A stretch of DNA of 64,000 nucleotides from contig CAMTIM010000043.1 of the NCBI GenBank assembly GCA_947072565.1, positions 248,001 to 312,000 of the forward strand, in the 5' to 3' direction. Positions 1 through 9,344 of the stretch are shown here, piece by piece (the first letter of the stretch is position 1; each line of letters begins with the position of its first letter). Below the pieces are notes generated by a model. The model saw nothing but the letters and a program-made list of their open reading frames with translations. It made no database searches and was not told where the DNA came from. The DNA comes from an uncultured Peptostreptococcaceae bacterium. Its GTDB lineage: Bacteria; Bacillota; Clostridia; Peptostreptococcales; Peptostreptococcaceae. The translations under genes and the position numbers were made by a program.

Positions 1-138
1 CTTAGTTGGATGGACCATTTCAAGCATCTTTTCTACTATTTTGTCTTTTATAGTAAAAAAGTCTGTTGACTGTGTTACCATAGTAGATATATCTACTAAG
101 TTTTTCATTTTATAATTGTCGTTGTTAGAATTACTCAT
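1..138 (-). CDS. partial hypothetical protein, N-terminus only
   Basis: An open frame starts at ATG 138 behind a GGGGGAAG ribosome site and runs off the left edge after 46 codons. The visible part is hydrophilic, with a short low-complexity Asn/Ser start followed by an amphipathic stretch (VTQSTDFFTIKDKIVEKML). That stretch is reminiscent of the helix before a GAF or similar sensor domain in signalling proteins, but too little is visible to name a family. It lies upstream-to-downstream in the same direction as the membrane protein at 169-642. Confidence 0.55.
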   Translation of the reverse strand, partial: MSNSNNDNYKMKNLVDISTMVTQSTDFFTIKDKIVEKMLEMVHPTK

Positions 139-168
139 ATAAAGTCCTCTTCCCCCTAATTTATCAGT

Positions 169-642
169 TTATTTTATATTACTATATATGTCTTTTATAG
201 TAAATACAAAAACCGTGATAAAACTAGCGACTATTATTATGTTAAATTTAGTTATTAATCCAATTAATAAAAGTGTTACAAGGACGTTTAGCCCTGATTT
301 GCTTTTCTCACTAACTGAGTCCATTTTAGGTAACTCTATATTATTTTTTATATTTTCGATACTTTCTCTAACTTTATTTTCTAACTTTATTTTGTATGTT
401 ATGTAAGCTATTTCTAATAAAAATGTTCCTATACCAAATATGGTATTTACATTAAAAGCTAACATAAGTATAATCATAGCTATTATTAATTTAATAAATT
501 TTAAAAATATGCTATCTATTTTTAAGGTAATATTTCTTATTTCCTTACACTCATCCCTTAGTTTATACTCTGAACTTGGCATTCCTTTCATTTTTGTTTT
601 TACTATTTCACAGTAAAACAACTTAATTATCCCGTTTATCAT
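169..642 (-). CDS. hypothetical membrane protein, 157 aa
   Basis: I do not recognise a family. The start is placed at ATG 642, which has AAAAGGAGTG nine bases upstream; the open frame extends 44 codons further upstream without a ribosome site. Hydrophobic segments lie at about residues 48-80 (probably two passes, FIKLIIAMIILMLAF and the following FGIGTFLLEIAYITY) and about 120-150 (two passes). A charged cytoplasmic-looking loop lies between the pairs. A four-helix small membrane protein is the best description. It is divergent from the gene at 760. Confidence 0.6.
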   Translation of the reverse strand: MINGIIKLFYCEIVKTKMKGMPSSEYKLRDECKEIRNITLKIDSIFLKFIKLIIAMIILMLAFNVNTIFGIGTFLLEIAYITYKIKLENKVRESIENIKNNIELPKMDSVSEKSKSGLNVLVTLLLIGLITKFNIIIVASFITVFVFTIKDIYSNIK

Positions 643-759
643 ATTCAAATCACTCCTTTTACATATATTTGTAATTTTTACAATTATAATATTTTTTATA
701 CTTGTCAATACTAAATAAAGAGAAAATCTTTTAAGATTAACACCAAAGGAGTGGTTTTT

Positions 760-1233
760 GTGCAAATTGAACAACTTGATTTAGAAACTCGCAGTAAAAT
801 ATATGGTTATACCAAAAAGGTTCTTCGTAAATATCAAAAGGGTATTGTCACAGGGAAAATAACTGCTGATAAGTTCGCAGAAAATATTTTATCTGATGGA
901 ATGATTGATGATTTCTTAGATAAAAATACCTTAACTCAACAAGACTTTAAGTTATCATATATTGACTACATTCAGACATTAATACATATGCAAAATGAGG
1001 ATTTATCAAATGGCAAAAAGAAAAAAAATAAAACTATTCCCGAAAAACCAAGTATTCCTCAAAAAATTCAACTTAAAAACTTATTAGCTTCTAATGATTA
1101 CAGTTTGTATATACCTTATCAATATTTAACAGCTAATGATGTAGATATATTGATAAAATATATAAGTACAGGCGCTATTGATTTAGGAAATGAAAGAATT
1201 TATAACTACGTTAATAGACCTAAACCAAATTAA
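760..1233 (+). CDS. hypothetical cytoplasmic protein, 157 aa
   Basis: The start is taken as GTG 760, with AAAGGA nine bases upstream; an in-frame GTG at 751 lies too close to that site. The protein is charged and has no membrane segment. A lysine-rich linker (about residues 85-95, GKKKKNK) separates an N-terminal helical part from a C-terminal part of about 60 residues, suggesting two small domains. No family was recognised. A perfect 19-bp hairpin follows directly. Confidence 0.6.
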   Translation: MQIEQLDLETRSKIYGYTKKVLRKYQKGIVTGKITADKFAENILSDGMIDDFLDKNTLTQQDFKLSYIDYIQTLIHMQNEDLSNGKKKKNKTIPEKPSIPQKIQLKNLLASNDYSLYIPYQYLTANDVDILIKYISTGAIDLGNERIYNYVNRPKPN

Positions 1234-1245
1234 AATTGAATTTTT

Positions 1246-1289
1246 CAAATAATAATAAGCTACCTATTAAGGTAGCTTATTATTATTTG
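1246..1289. terminator. bidirectional intrinsic terminator
   Basis: A perfect 19-bp inverted repeat (1246-1264 with 1271-1289) has a six-base loop, and A/T tracts make it usable in both directions. It separates the plus-strand gene ending at 1233 from the minus-strand small gene ending at 1302. Confidence 0.85.
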
Positions 1290-1301
1290 AAGCTTTATAT
1301 T

Positions 1302-1472
1302 TTATCCTAATGCTTTTTCTAGTTTAGATAAGTATTGTATTGGATAATATTTTAATAGTTCTTTAAATTCAGTTACTGACAACCCTTCTGTTGTTGTGTA
1401 AATACGAATTTTTTCATCTAAATCTGCATTTATAAATTTAGTTTTTACTTCTTCAAAGTTTATAGTAGACAT
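1302..1472 (-). CDS. small conserved-looking protein, 56 aa
   Basis: This short frame begins at ATG 1472 with AAGGAGTGATAC just upstream, a strong ribosome site, and ends at TAA 1302. The product is small and amphipathic (starts MSTINFEEVKTKF, ends YLSKLEKALG) with no membrane segment or Cys motif. Clean translation signals and a terminator immediately downstream support a real gene. Function is unknown. Confidence 0.7.
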   Translation of the reverse strand: MSTINFEEVKTKFINADLDEKIRIYTTTEGLSVTEFKELLKYYPIQYLSKLEKALG

Positions 1473-1569
1473 ATGTATCACTCCTTATATAATTTATTCT
1501 TATTTATTTTATCCATCTATATATTTTTTATCCAATCATGTACTTTAAATTTTAAGTTTTTCCCAATAA

Positions 1570-1615
1570 AAAAAGTGTATTTTAAGTTACCAAAGTAATT
1601 TAAAATACACTTTTT
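1570..1615 (-). terminator. terminator of the SASP gene
   Basis: A long hairpin (about 20 bp, one mismatch, four-base loop) begins 17 bases past the SASP stop codon and is followed by a U-rich run on the minus strand. Confidence 0.85.
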
Positions 1616-1631
1616 ATTTATTTATAATTTA

Positions 1632-1844
1632 CTATTTTTGTTTTCCAGCCATTTGTTGTTCAGCCATTTCAACTAATTTTTTAGTCATGTATCCACCAAC
1701 ATAACCATTCTCTCTAGCAGTAAGGTTTCCTTTGTCTGCTTCTTGATAGTTTTGCATACCAAGTTCGTTAGCTATTTCTAATTTCATTTGGTTTAAAGCT
1801 TGTTTAGCTTGAGGTACTGCTTTTTTATTGTTAGTATTTGTCAT
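1632..1844 (-). CDS. alpha/beta-type small acid-soluble spore protein
   Basis: The 70-residue product has the family's typical length. It carries both hallmarks: the germination-protease site region (LEIANELG, near residue 25) and the C-terminal DNA-binding signature (NGYVGGYMTKKLVEMAEQQ). These proteins coat spore DNA, shift it toward an A-like form and protect it from UV and chemicals, and the GPR protease degrades them at germination. It is a single gene with its own terminator. Expression is expected from a forespore sigma factor, although I did not identify the promoter. It marks the host as a spore-former. Confidence 0.95.
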   Translation of the reverse strand: MTNTNNKKAVPQAKQALNQMKLEIANELGMQNYQEADKGNLTARENGYVGGYMTKKLVEMAEQQMAGKQK

Positions 1845-1948
1845 TGTTGATTACCTTCTTTCTGATATAATTTTGTTGCTTGATAGTATTATATGAAGTT
1901 ACAAAATTTTAATCCTCGGTAATATTTTCCACAAACGTAATACTTTAT

Positions 1949-3175
1949 CTAACAATAATATCCTGCTAAATATCCTGTTGAAAATGCTATTTGAAGATTG
2001 AATCCCCCAGTATATGCATCGACATCTATAACTTCACCAGCAAAGAATAACCCTTTTACTAATTTAGATTCCATAGTACTTGAATTTATTTCACTTACCT
2101 TTATTCCTCCAGATGTTATTATCGCCTCTTCTATCGGTCTATATCTTTTTAATGTAAAAGTGAAGTTCTTTAATACATGTACTAGTTTTTTTCTTTGTTC
2201 TCTAGATATTTGATGTACTACAAGTTCTTTATCTATTTCACTTAATTTTATTATTATCGGTATTAATTTTTTAGGTAATAAATCATCTAAAGCTTTTTCG
2301 AACTTCTTATTTGTATATTTTTGAAAGTCTTTTTGTATTCTTTTATCTAATTTTTCTTCATCTAGTGCAGGTTTTAAATCTATAGATATTTTATAATTTT
2401 CTTTACTAGTATCTTTCATTCTGCAACTAGCTGATTTAATTACTGGACCATCAAGTCCATATCTAGTGAATTCAAGTTCACCAAAATCATCGTATACTTT
2501 TTTATTTTTACTATTATAAACACTAATAGCTATATTTCTAAGAGATAATTTTTCTAGTTCTTCTACAAATTTTTCTTGAACTTCCATTCCTATTAATGAT
2601 GGCTTAATATCAGTTACACTATGACCTACAGATTTTGCAAACTTATATCCATCACCAGTAGAACCTGTAAGAGGATAGCTAAGTCCTCCTGTAGCTACTA
2701 TTACAGATTCACATTTGATTTCTTTTTTATTATTTAAAATAACTTTTTCTATTTTATTATCCTTACATACTATTTTATCTACTTTTGCATTTAATATTAT
2801 ATCTACTTTTTTATTTTTGATTTGTTTTTCTAGTGCATTAGCTACATCATGTGCTTTGTCACTTTCTGGAAATACTCTTTTTCCTCTTTCAGTCTTTGTT
2901 TTTACGCCAAGATTATTAAACATAGATATAACATCGTCATTTGTAAAAGTGTAAAAAGCACTATATAAAAATTTACCATTAGTAGGTACATTTTCTATTA
3001 GTTCCTCTATTTCACAATCACTTGTTATGTTACATCTACCTTTTCCTGTTATTAAAATTTTTCTTCCTACTCTATTGTTTTTCTCAACTAAAGTTACATC
3101 TAGTCCTCTATCTGCCGCTACAGAAGCTGCCATCATACCTGCTGCTCCTGCTCCTATTATCACTACTTTTTTCAA
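1949..3175 (-). CDS. BaiN/RdsA (HI0933)-family NAD(P)/FAD-dependent oxidoreductase
   Basis: A full-length 408-residue flavoprotein. An N-terminal Rossmann motif (VVIIGAGAAGMMAAS, residues 4-18) binds FAD. The family segment GRKILITGKGRCNIT lies at about 42-56, and a C-terminal GG motif with AGEVIDVDAYTGGFNLQ sits near 376-392. HI0933-type proteins are flavoproteins of mostly unknown substrate; the bile-acid enzyme BaiN belongs here, but the family alone does not prove bile-acid activity. It lies 13 bp downstream of the PAP2 phosphatase gene, so the two are probably co-transcribed. Confidence 0.9.
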   Translation of the reverse strand: MKKVVIIGAGAAGMMAASVAADRGLDVTLVEKNNRVGRKILITGKGRCNITSDCEIEELIENVPTNGKFLYSAFYTFTNDDVISMFNNLGVKTKTERGKRVFPESDKAHDVANALEKQIKNKKVDIILNAKVDKIVCKDNKIEKVILNNKKEIKCESVIVATGGLSYPLTGSTGDGYKFAKSVGHSVTDIKPSLIGMEVQEKFVEELEKLSLRNIAISVYNSKNKKVYDDFGELEFTRYGLDGPVIKSASCRMKDTSKENYKISIDLKPALDEEKLDKRIQKDFQKYTNKKFEKALDDLLPKKLIPIIIKLSEIDKELVVHQISREQRKKLVHVLKNFTFTLKRYRPIEEAIITSGGIKVSEINSSTMESKLVKGLFFAGEVIDVDAYTGGFNLQIAFSTGYLAGYYC

Positions 3176-3188
3176 AATCGCACCTCTT

Positions 3189-4085
3189 TTAATATTTTTT
3201 ATCTAATTTGAATAATTTAAATAATGCTGGAACACCTGCTATTCCATAAAATACAAGTATTGTATATCTTATGTAATTAAATATATCACCCTCTGGCATA
3301 GTATATTTAAGTCCTAAATACATTGCACCTAGCGTTATTATCCCTATCAAAAATCTACATATATTTATTTTAATTATATTATTTTTTTTATTGCTAAAAT
3401 TAATTTTACCTTTGTTGTTATCATTAGTTTCAAACTTTATGAAATTATCTTCAACTATATATCCTAATACAAATCCACTTAATAGTCCTAGTACTTTTAT
3501 ATAAGTTTCACTATTTACTAAAAATAAACCTAGTGCAAATAATCCTACTATTAAAATTAAAATCCAGTATTTTTTATTTTTATGAACATAATCAAATATT
3601 TTACCAAATAATATAGCAAATATTATCCCAAATATCCATCCACAAAGTACATCTATAGGCCAGTGCACTGCTAAGTATAATCTTGATATACCGACACCTA
3701 AAATCATCGTAATACCTATTAAAGTTACCCAACTTGTTTTAAATATTGATATTAAACTTACCCAAAATGAAGTAGCACTTTGAGTGTGTCCACTTGGAAA
3801 AGAATATCCTGTTGCAGTTGATGCTCTCATAGATTTTATGCCTTTTGTTCCTATTGGTCTTGGAGCTTTAAAAAATTCTTTTATTCCTGTATTTACTGTT
3901 GTATTCCCAATTAGTGAAAATAAAATTTTCTGACCATATTCTTTATTTAAACACCAGTACATTAATGTAGTAATCAATACAATAACTGGTAATTCGGTGC
4001 TTATTGTAAATATTAAAAATATAGCATCTAATATAGGAGATCTTACACCTTGAAAAAATTGTAATATACTTAATTGAATATCCAT
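3189..4085 (-). CDS. PAP2-family membrane phosphatase
   Basis: The start is ATG 4085, with GGAGGC seven bases before it (the frame opens five codons earlier). The 298-residue protein carries the three PAP2 motifs: K-x-R-P (KEFFKAPRPIG, about 85-95), PSGH (about 112-117) and SRLYLAVHWPIDV (about 150-162). About six to eight hydrophobic helices surround them. PAP2 membrane enzymes dephosphorylate lipid phosphates such as undecaprenyl pyrophosphate or phosphatidic acid. The active site would face outward. Substrate is not determined; recycling of the wall lipid carrier is a reasonable guess. Confidence 0.9.
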   Translation of the reverse strand: MDIQLSILQFFQGVRSPILDAIFLIFTISTELPVIVLITTLMYWCLNKEYGQKILFSLIGNTTVNTGIKEFFKAPRPIGTKGIKSMRASTATGYSFPSGHTQSATSFWVSLISIFKTSWVTLIGITMILGVGISRLYLAVHWPIDVLCGWIFGIIFAILFGKIFDYVHKNKKYWILILIVGLFALGLFLVNSETYIKVLGLLSGFVLGYIVEDNFIKFETNDNNKGKINFSNKKNNIIKINICRFLIGIITLGAMYLGLKYTMPEGDIFNYIRYTILVFYGIAGVPALFKLFKLDKKY

Positions 4086-4172
4086 TTTTTTGCCTCCCAA
4101 ATTTTTGTCTCTTATGCAATTATACCTAAATTTTTTGTTTATTTATACATATTTATTCAACTTATAGCAAAT

Positions 4173-4206
4173 AAAAAAGTGCTAATATTTAAATTAGCAC
4201 TTTTAG
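4173..4206 (-). terminator. terminator after hpt
   Basis: A 12-bp stem (4175-4186 with 4193-4204) with a six-base loop and a U-run on the minus strand lies 20 bases past the hpt stop codon. Confidence 0.85.
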
Positions 4207-4224
4207 AGATTGTATATTTAAAAT

Positions 4225-4749
4225 TTATTCTTGCCCTACTATACCTATGTAAGGTAAGTTTCTATATTTTTCTGCATAGTCTATTCCATATCCTACTATA
4301 AACTTGTCTTCTATAACAAATCCTACATAGTCAACAAATATGTTTGCTTTTCTTCTTTGTGGTTTGTCTAATAGTGTACATAATTTTAATGACTTAGGGT
4401 TTCTAGTCTCAAGTGTTGCAACTAAGTTGCTTAAAGTTAACCCTGAATCTATTATATCTTCAACTATTAATACATTTTTTCCTTCTATATTAACATCTAA
4501 ATCTTTTAGTATTTTTACAGTACCTGAACTTTCTGTACTGTTTCCGTAGCTTGAAACACTCATAAAATCTATATTAACATCTAAGTTTATTTTTCTTATT
4601 AAATCAGCAACAAATACACTTGCTCCTTTAAGTATACCTACTACTAATAGTTCTTCACCTTTAAAATCTTTTTCTATTTGCTTAGCTAACTCACTTACCT
4701 TTTGTGCTAATTGTTCTTCAGATATCATCACTTCTGTAACTTTGAACAT
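4225..4749 (-). CDS. hpt: hypoxanthine phosphoribosyltransferase
   Basis: The start is ATG 4749 with TAGGAGGA seven bases upstream; the open frame extends 16 codons earlier without a site. The 174-residue length is normal. The PRPP-binding loop is clear (VLIVEDIIDSGLTL, about 88-101), as is the flexible-loop region with SYGNST near residue 68. The enzyme salvages hypoxanthine and guanine to IMP and GMP in the cytoplasm. It has its own terminator. Confidence 0.95.
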   Translation of the reverse strand: MFKVTEVMISEEQLAQKVSELAKQIEKDFKGEELLVVGILKGASVFVADLIRKINLDVNIDFMSVSSYGNSTESSGTVKILKDLDVNIEGKNVLIVEDIIDSGLTLSNLVATLETRNPKSLKLCTLLDKPQRRKANIFVDYVGFVIEDKFIVGYGIDYAEKYRNLPYIGIVGQE

Positions 4750-5110
4750 ATGAATCCTCCTAATTTTACGTATATTATTATAAAGACAGTATAACATAGA
4801 ACTTAAAATATTAGAATGTTTTTATTGTTTTTTTAAAAATAATTCGTTTATATTGATAATATTCAGTTTATTTAATTCTATTTTACCCATAAATCAACTT
4901 ATTCTTTATAAAAAATATAATTTATTAATAATTTGTATTTCTACATATCAATAAAACTTATATAATCTCTAAACACAAAGGTAATATCTACAGTGTTATG
5001 CATATTTATAAATTGACTAAAATGGTTATAATATAGCTATAAATAAACTATCAACAAAAATTTATTTGTATTATAATCTAAGTATACAAACTAATTGAGG
5101 AGGTAACTTT
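4750..5110. promoter_or_regulatory. divergent intergenic region
   Basis: About 360 bases separate divergent hpt and the aminotransferase gene, so both promoters must lie here. TATAAT-like hexamers occur (for example 5027-5032 and 5072-5077), but none has a well-spaced -35 partner that I can defend. No structured RNA or small ORF with a ribosome site was seen. Confidence 0.4.
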
Positions 5111-6187
5111 ATGAGCATAAATCATGGCGCTAATTTATATGACTTATCTAAGAAATATGGTTTTTCTAAAGATGAGTTTCTAGATTTTAGTTCTAATATA
5201 AATCCATTTGGAGCATCTACGCTTGCCAAAGAAGCTGTTATTAATAACATAGATCAAGTATCTATATATCCTGACCCTAATTACATAAATTTAAAAAATT
5301 CTATATCTAATTACTGTAATTGTCTACAACAAAACATAATCTTAGGAAGCGGTGCTACTGAATTAATTTCTTCTTTTATAAAAACTATTAATCCTACTAA
5401 TGCACTTTTACTTTCTCCTGCTTACTCTGAATATGAAAAAGAGTTAAGCAAAATAAACTGCAATATAGATAAATATTATTCTAAAGCAGAAAACAATTTT
5501 AAAATTGATGTAGATGACCTTATTAACACTGTTAATAAAAATAATTACCAGTTAATAATAATATGTAATCCTAGTAATCCAACTGGATTTACTTTTACAA
5601 ATGCTGAAATTGAATGTTTATTAAAAAGCACTAATGCTTTTGTTATGGTAGACGAAACTTATATTGAATTTACTGATAATGCTAAGTTTTCATCTACTAA
5701 GTTAGTTGATAATTACAATAATATATTCGTTATAAGAGGTACTTCTAAGTTCTTCTCTACTCCTGGTATAAGACTTGGATATGGACTTATTTCTAATGAA
5801 AATGTTAAGAAAAGTATTAATTCTAATTTAGATTTATGGAATATAAATATACTAGCTTCTTTGATGGGTGAAGTTATGTTTAAGGATAGCGCTTTTATAT
5901 ATAATACTGTAAAAGTAATGACAGATCAAAGAACTTTATTGTTAAAAGAACTAAAAAAATTAAAAGACTTAAAAGTTTATGATAGCCAAGGCAACTTTAT
6001 ATTATGTGAGATAACTTCAAAAGCTTTAACTGCAAAACAAATTAGAGAAAAATTAATACCTCATAAAATAATAATTAGAGATTGCTCTTCTTTTGATGGT
6101 CTTGGTGAATATTTCTTTAGAGTTTGTATTTTAAAACCTGAAGATAATCAACTTTTATTAAAATCATTAAACACTATTTTAAAATAA
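5111..6187 (+). CDS. PLP-dependent class I/II aminotransferase, CobD/HisC-like
   Basis: The 358-residue protein starts after TTGAGGAGGTAACTTT, an ideal ribosome site. Fold-type I motifs are present: LGSGATELI (about 79-87), CNPSNPTG (about 150-157), VDETYIEF (about 177-184) and the PLP lysine in RGTSKFFSTPGIRLGY (about 209-224). The N-terminus HGANLYDLSKKYG and the SSNINPFG segment resemble threonine-phosphate decarboxylase (CobD) more than HisC. No cobalamin or histidine genes are adjacent, so the substrate stays open. Confidence 0.85.
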   Translation: MSINHGANLYDLSKKYGFSKDEFLDFSSNINPFGASTLAKEAVINNIDQVSIYPDPNYINLKNSISNYCNCLQQNIILGSGATELISSFIKTINPTNALLLSPAYSEYEKELSKINCNIDKYYSKAENNFKIDVDDLINTVNKNNYQLIIICNPSNPTGFTFTNAEIECLLKSTNAFVMVDETYIEFTDNAKFSSTKLVDNYNNIFVIRGTSKFFSTPGIRLGYGLISNENVKKSINSNLDLWNINILASLMGEVMFKDSAFIYNTVKVMTDQRTLLLKELKKLKDLKVYDSQGNFILCEITSKALTAKQIREKLIPHKIIIRDCSSFDGLGEYFFRVCILKPEDNQLLLKSLNTILK

Positions 6188-6208
6188 AAAATCATATAAA
6201 AGTTCAAA

Positions 6209-6245
6209 AAAGCCTTTGAAAAAATTTAATTTTCTCAAAGGCTTT
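6209..6245. terminator. shared terminator between convergent genes
   Basis: An 11-bp stem (6209-6219 with 6235-6245), flanked by A-rich and T-rich tracts, serves the plus-strand aminotransferase and the minus-strand symporter. Confidence 0.8.
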
Positions 6246-6262
6246 AGTTTTCTTTAGTTTAA

Positions 6263-7462
6263 TTAAGCTGATTTCTTGTTTGCTTTTTTATTAATCTTGT
6301 TGTTTATATGATCAACAACTGCTGCGATTGCGTTATCCCCTGATACGTTAGCTGCAGTTCCAAAACTATCTTGAGTTAAGTATAATGCTATCATTAAACT
6401 TGCAAGTCCACCATCAGATGGTATACCAACCATTGGTAAGAATGGAAGTGCACTCATTATTGCTCCACCTGGTGCTCCTGGTGCTGCAACCATTGCTATT
6501 CCTAACATTAATATAAATGGCATCATAGTACCAAAACCATAATCCATACCATTCATCATAAGTACTGCAACAGCAAATGATGTAACTGATATTATACTTC
6601 CAGATAAGTGAATTGTTGCACATAAAGGTACACAGAATTCTCTTATTTCTTTACTTACTCCATTATTTTTAGCACATTCAACATTAACAGGTATAGTAGC
6701 TGCTGAAGATTGAGTACCTACTGCTGTTAAATATCCTGGTATTTGGTTCTTTAACATCTTTATAGGGTTCTTTCCTGAGAAAGCTCCTGCTGCTGTAAAT
6801 TGTACTACAAGATATATTAAATGTAGAGGTATTACTACTAAGTAAACTTTCCAGAATACTCCTAATATATCCCAAACTTGACCTGCAAAAGTTATATTAG
6901 CAAATGTTCCTGCTATATATAATGGTAATAAAGGTATTATTACTGTAGATAAAGTCTTTGTAACTACTTCTTGGAATTCTAAAGCCATTCCATATAAAGT
7001 TTCACCTTTACCTTTGTTTCTTAAAGCTGATATTCCAAGACCTAACATAAATGCAAATACTATTGCAGCTGTTACATCTACCATTGGCTCTAAAGGTATA
7101 TTAAATATTGCTGGTAACATACCTTTTTCTGGATCCCCTATTTGTGCTGCAGCATTTGCATCTATAAATAATGGGAATATTGTAGATGCTACTAAGTAAG
7201 CTATTGAACCTGCTATTATAGTAGAACCATAAGCTATTCCTGTAGTTATTCCTAATAACTTTCCTGCCCCTGTTGCTAAATCTGCTATCCCAGCTGTAAC
7301 AAAACCTATTATTATAAATGGTATAACAAATTTTAAGAAAGATGAGAATAATGAACTTGCTGTTACTAAAATTTGCACTATTAACTTTGGTGCAAAACTA
7401 CCGATTAATATACCGGCTATGATACCCATAATCAATTTTGGAACTAATCCCATTTTTTTCAT
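6263..7462 (-). CDS. dicarboxylate/amino acid:cation symporter (DAACS family)
   Basis: The 399-residue product follows AAGGGGGATTTTATC. It has the family's hydrophobic profile of about eight helices with re-entrant loops. Signatures include the serine-rich loop (VGTQSSAATIPVN, about 240-252) and the C-terminal substrate-site helix (LTQDSFGTAANVSGDNAI, about 360-377). Members take up glutamate, aspartate, serine or C4-dicarboxylates with Na+ or H+. The serine/threonine SstT-like branch and the Glt branch cannot be separated by eye. A good sigma-A promoter lies upstream. Confidence 0.9.
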   Translation of the reverse strand: MKKMGLVPKLIMGIIAGILIGSFAPKLIVQILVTASSLFSSFLKFVIPFIIIGFVTAGIADLATGAGKLLGITTGIAYGSTIIAGSIAYLVASTIFPLFIDANAAAQIGDPEKGMLPAIFNIPLEPMVDVTAAIVFAFMLGLGISALRNKGKGETLYGMALEFQEVVTKTLSTVIIPLLPLYIAGTFANITFAGQVWDILGVFWKVYLVVIPLHLIYLVVQFTAAGAFSGKNPIKMLKNQIPGYLTAVGTQSSAATIPVNVECAKNNGVSKEIREFCVPLCATIHLSGSIISVTSFAVAVLMMNGMDYGFGTMMPFILMLGIAMVAAPGAPGGAIMSALPFLPMVGIPSDGGLASLMIALYLTQDSFGTAANVSGDNAIAAVVDHINNKINKKANKKSA

Positions 7463-7501
7463 GATAAAATCCCCCTTGTTATATTTTGTCTGTTACAGTA
7501 T

Positions 7502-7530
7502 ATGATAGGGTATTCCCCTTAATTCGTCAA
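7502..7530 (-). promoter_or_regulatory. sigma-A-type promoter of the symporter gene
   Basis: On the minus strand, TTGACG and TATCAT are separated by exactly 17 bases (spacer 7508-7524). The start codon lies about 40 bases downstream. Confidence 0.65.
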
Positions 7531-7738
7531 CGTTTTCCTTTGTTTTTTGCTGTTCAAACTTTATTTATTACCTTTTTTGGCCGTTTTTAATTTATTTTTT
7601 TAATAATTTTTTTAAATTTTCTCAACTTTCTTTATTATCAAAAGAATGTCAAATATAGTCGATTTTTGTTTTTAAAAATCGAATCGCCTTTGTTCTTAAC
7701 ATGAATTTAACATAAAAATAAATAGTGATTAAACATCA

Positions 7739-8134
7739 CTATTCATCTTCATCTTTTATGTCGAATTTTACGCCATCTATAATATTTTTATTTATATTTT
7801 CATTCTCTTTTAATATTTTTTTATATTTTTCAATTTCTTCGTTAACAATACCCAAACTCCAGACAAGTATGAATATGTCATCTGCAAATCCAAATACACC
7901 AAGTATCATCTCCGGTATGAAATCTATTCCAGATACCATGTATAGTATTGCAGTTGCTAGGGAAAATCCCACTTTGAATTTGCTTATTATATTTACTTCT
8001 CTATCGGTAAAAAAATCTGGTAATTTAAATATATTTACAATAAAAAGTAAACCAAATTTAGCATCTCTAAATCTTACTAATACTTTTTTAAATTTATCTA
8101 GCAAAATATCTATTACCTTCACTGAATCTCTCAT
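7739..8134 (-). CDS. YkvA-type DUF1232 membrane-associated protein
   Basis: The start is ATG 8134 with AAGAGGTG upstream; a GTG three codons earlier overlaps that site. In the 131-residue product the DUF1232 signature YMVSGIDFIPEMILGVFGFADD spans about residues 64-85, inside a hydrophobic region likely to contact the membrane. The C-terminus is acidic (IKDEDE). The function of DUF1232 proteins is not established. It is a single gene. Confidence 0.8.
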   Translation of the reverse strand: MRDSVKVIDILLDKFKKVLVRFRDAKFGLLFIVNIFKLPDFFTDREVNIISKFKVGFSLATAILYMVSGIDFIPEMILGVFGFADDIFILVWSLGIVNEEIEKYKKILKENENINKNIIDGVKFDIKDEDE

Positions 8135-8214
8135 ATTTATCACCTCTTAAGTTTAACTTAAAGTATATTATAACCTATATGAGTACTTTGATAAATATAT
8201 TAAAGTTATTTTAA

Positions 8215-9219
8215 TTAAAGTAAGTGTATTCCATGTTTACTACATTTTTCAATCATATCATTTGGCCAAATTCCAACTTGAACTTCTCCTATATGTGCTT
8301 TGTTTAAGAAATACATACAGATTCTTGATTGACCAATACCTCCACCTATAGTGTATGGAAGTTCTCCATCTAATAATGCTTTGTGATAATCTAAGCTTCT
8401 TCTATCATCACAACCTGATGCTTTTAATTGTCTATCTAAACTTTCTTCATCTACTCTTATTCCCATTGAAGATAATTCTATAACATTATCTAATACAGGG
8501 TTATAAAAAAGTATATCTCCGTTTAATTCCCAATCATCATAATCCGGGCTTCTTCCATCATGTTTTTGACCACAGCTTAATTCTTTTCCTATTTGCATTA
8601 AGAATACTGCTCCATTTTCTTTAACGATTTTATCTTCTCTTTCCTTTGGACTTAAACCTGGATACATATCTAATAATTCTTGACTAGTTATAAAAGTTAT
8701 ATCCTTTGGAAGTATTTTTTTAATTTTTGGATATATACTGTTAATGTGTTCTTCTGTTGATTTAAACACCTCATATATCTTTGTAACTACACTTTTTAAA
8801 GTTTCTATACTTCTATCCTCTTTGTCTATTGTAAGCTCCCAATCCCATTGATCTACATATATAGAATGTATGTTGTCTAACTCTTCGTCTTTTCTAATAG
8901 CATTCATATCTGTATATAGTCCTTTTCCAATATCAAAACCATATTTCTTTAAAGCCATTCTCTTCCATTTAGCTAAAGATTGAACTATTTCAGCACTTTT
9001 GCCTATATCTGGTACTTGAAAACTTACTGCTTTTTCTACTCCATTTAAATTATCATTTGTACCACTCTCAGGTAATACAAATAATGGCGAAGATACTCTT
9101 GTAAGGTTTAGAGTTTCTCCTAATCTATTTTCAAAAAAATCCTTAAGATCTTTTATTGCTTCTTGAGTTTGTATAACTCCTAAACTGTTTTTATATTCCT
9201 TTGGTATTATTAAGCACAT
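8215..9219 (-). CDS. asnA: aspartate--ammonia ligase (asparagine synthetase A)
   Basis: The 334-residue length is normal for AsnA. Recognisable blocks are the N-terminal AIKDLKDFFENRLGETLNLTRVSSPLF-type region, SIYVDQWDWE (about 118-127), the QIGKELSCGQKHDGRSPDYDDW region (about 210-231) and the C-terminal GGGIGQSRICMYFL (about 297-310). The enzyme makes asparagine from aspartate, ammonia and ATP, using a class II aminoacyl-tRNA synthetase-like fold. A T-box leader with an Asn specifier precedes it, matching amino-acid-responsive control. Confidence 0.97.
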   Translation of the reverse strand: MCLIIPKEYKNSLGVIQTQEAIKDLKDFFENRLGETLNLTRVSSPLFVLPESGTNDNLNGVEKAVSFQVPDIGKSAEIVQSLAKWKRMALKKYGFDIGKGLYTDMNAIRKDEELDNIHSIYVDQWDWELTIDKEDRSIETLKSVVTKIYEVFKSTEEHINSIYPKIKKILPKDITFITSQELLDMYPGLSPKEREDKIVKENGAVFLMQIGKELSCGQKHDGRSPDYDDWELNGDILFYNPVLDNVIELSSMGIRVDEESLDRQLKASGCDDRRSLDYHKALLDGELPYTIGGGIGQSRICMYFLNKAHIGEVQVGIWPNDMIEKCSKHGIHLL

Positions 9220-9344
9220 TTTTATACTCTCCTTATATTTTAGTAATTTCGATTTTTAAAGTTAACTTTATAATTTGAGTATGACGTCATACATTTTCAT
9301 TCGGTCTGGCCATGACCTTTTATACAAAAGTTTAATTGCATTAA

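Noticed and set aside
1949-3175. Specific bile-acid (BaiN) activity for the flavoprotein
   Set aside because: The HI0933 family is broad and no other bai genes are present in the window.
5013-5032. TTGACT and TATAAT as a promoter of the aminotransferase gene
   Set aside because: The hexamers are only eight bases apart, far from the usual 17.
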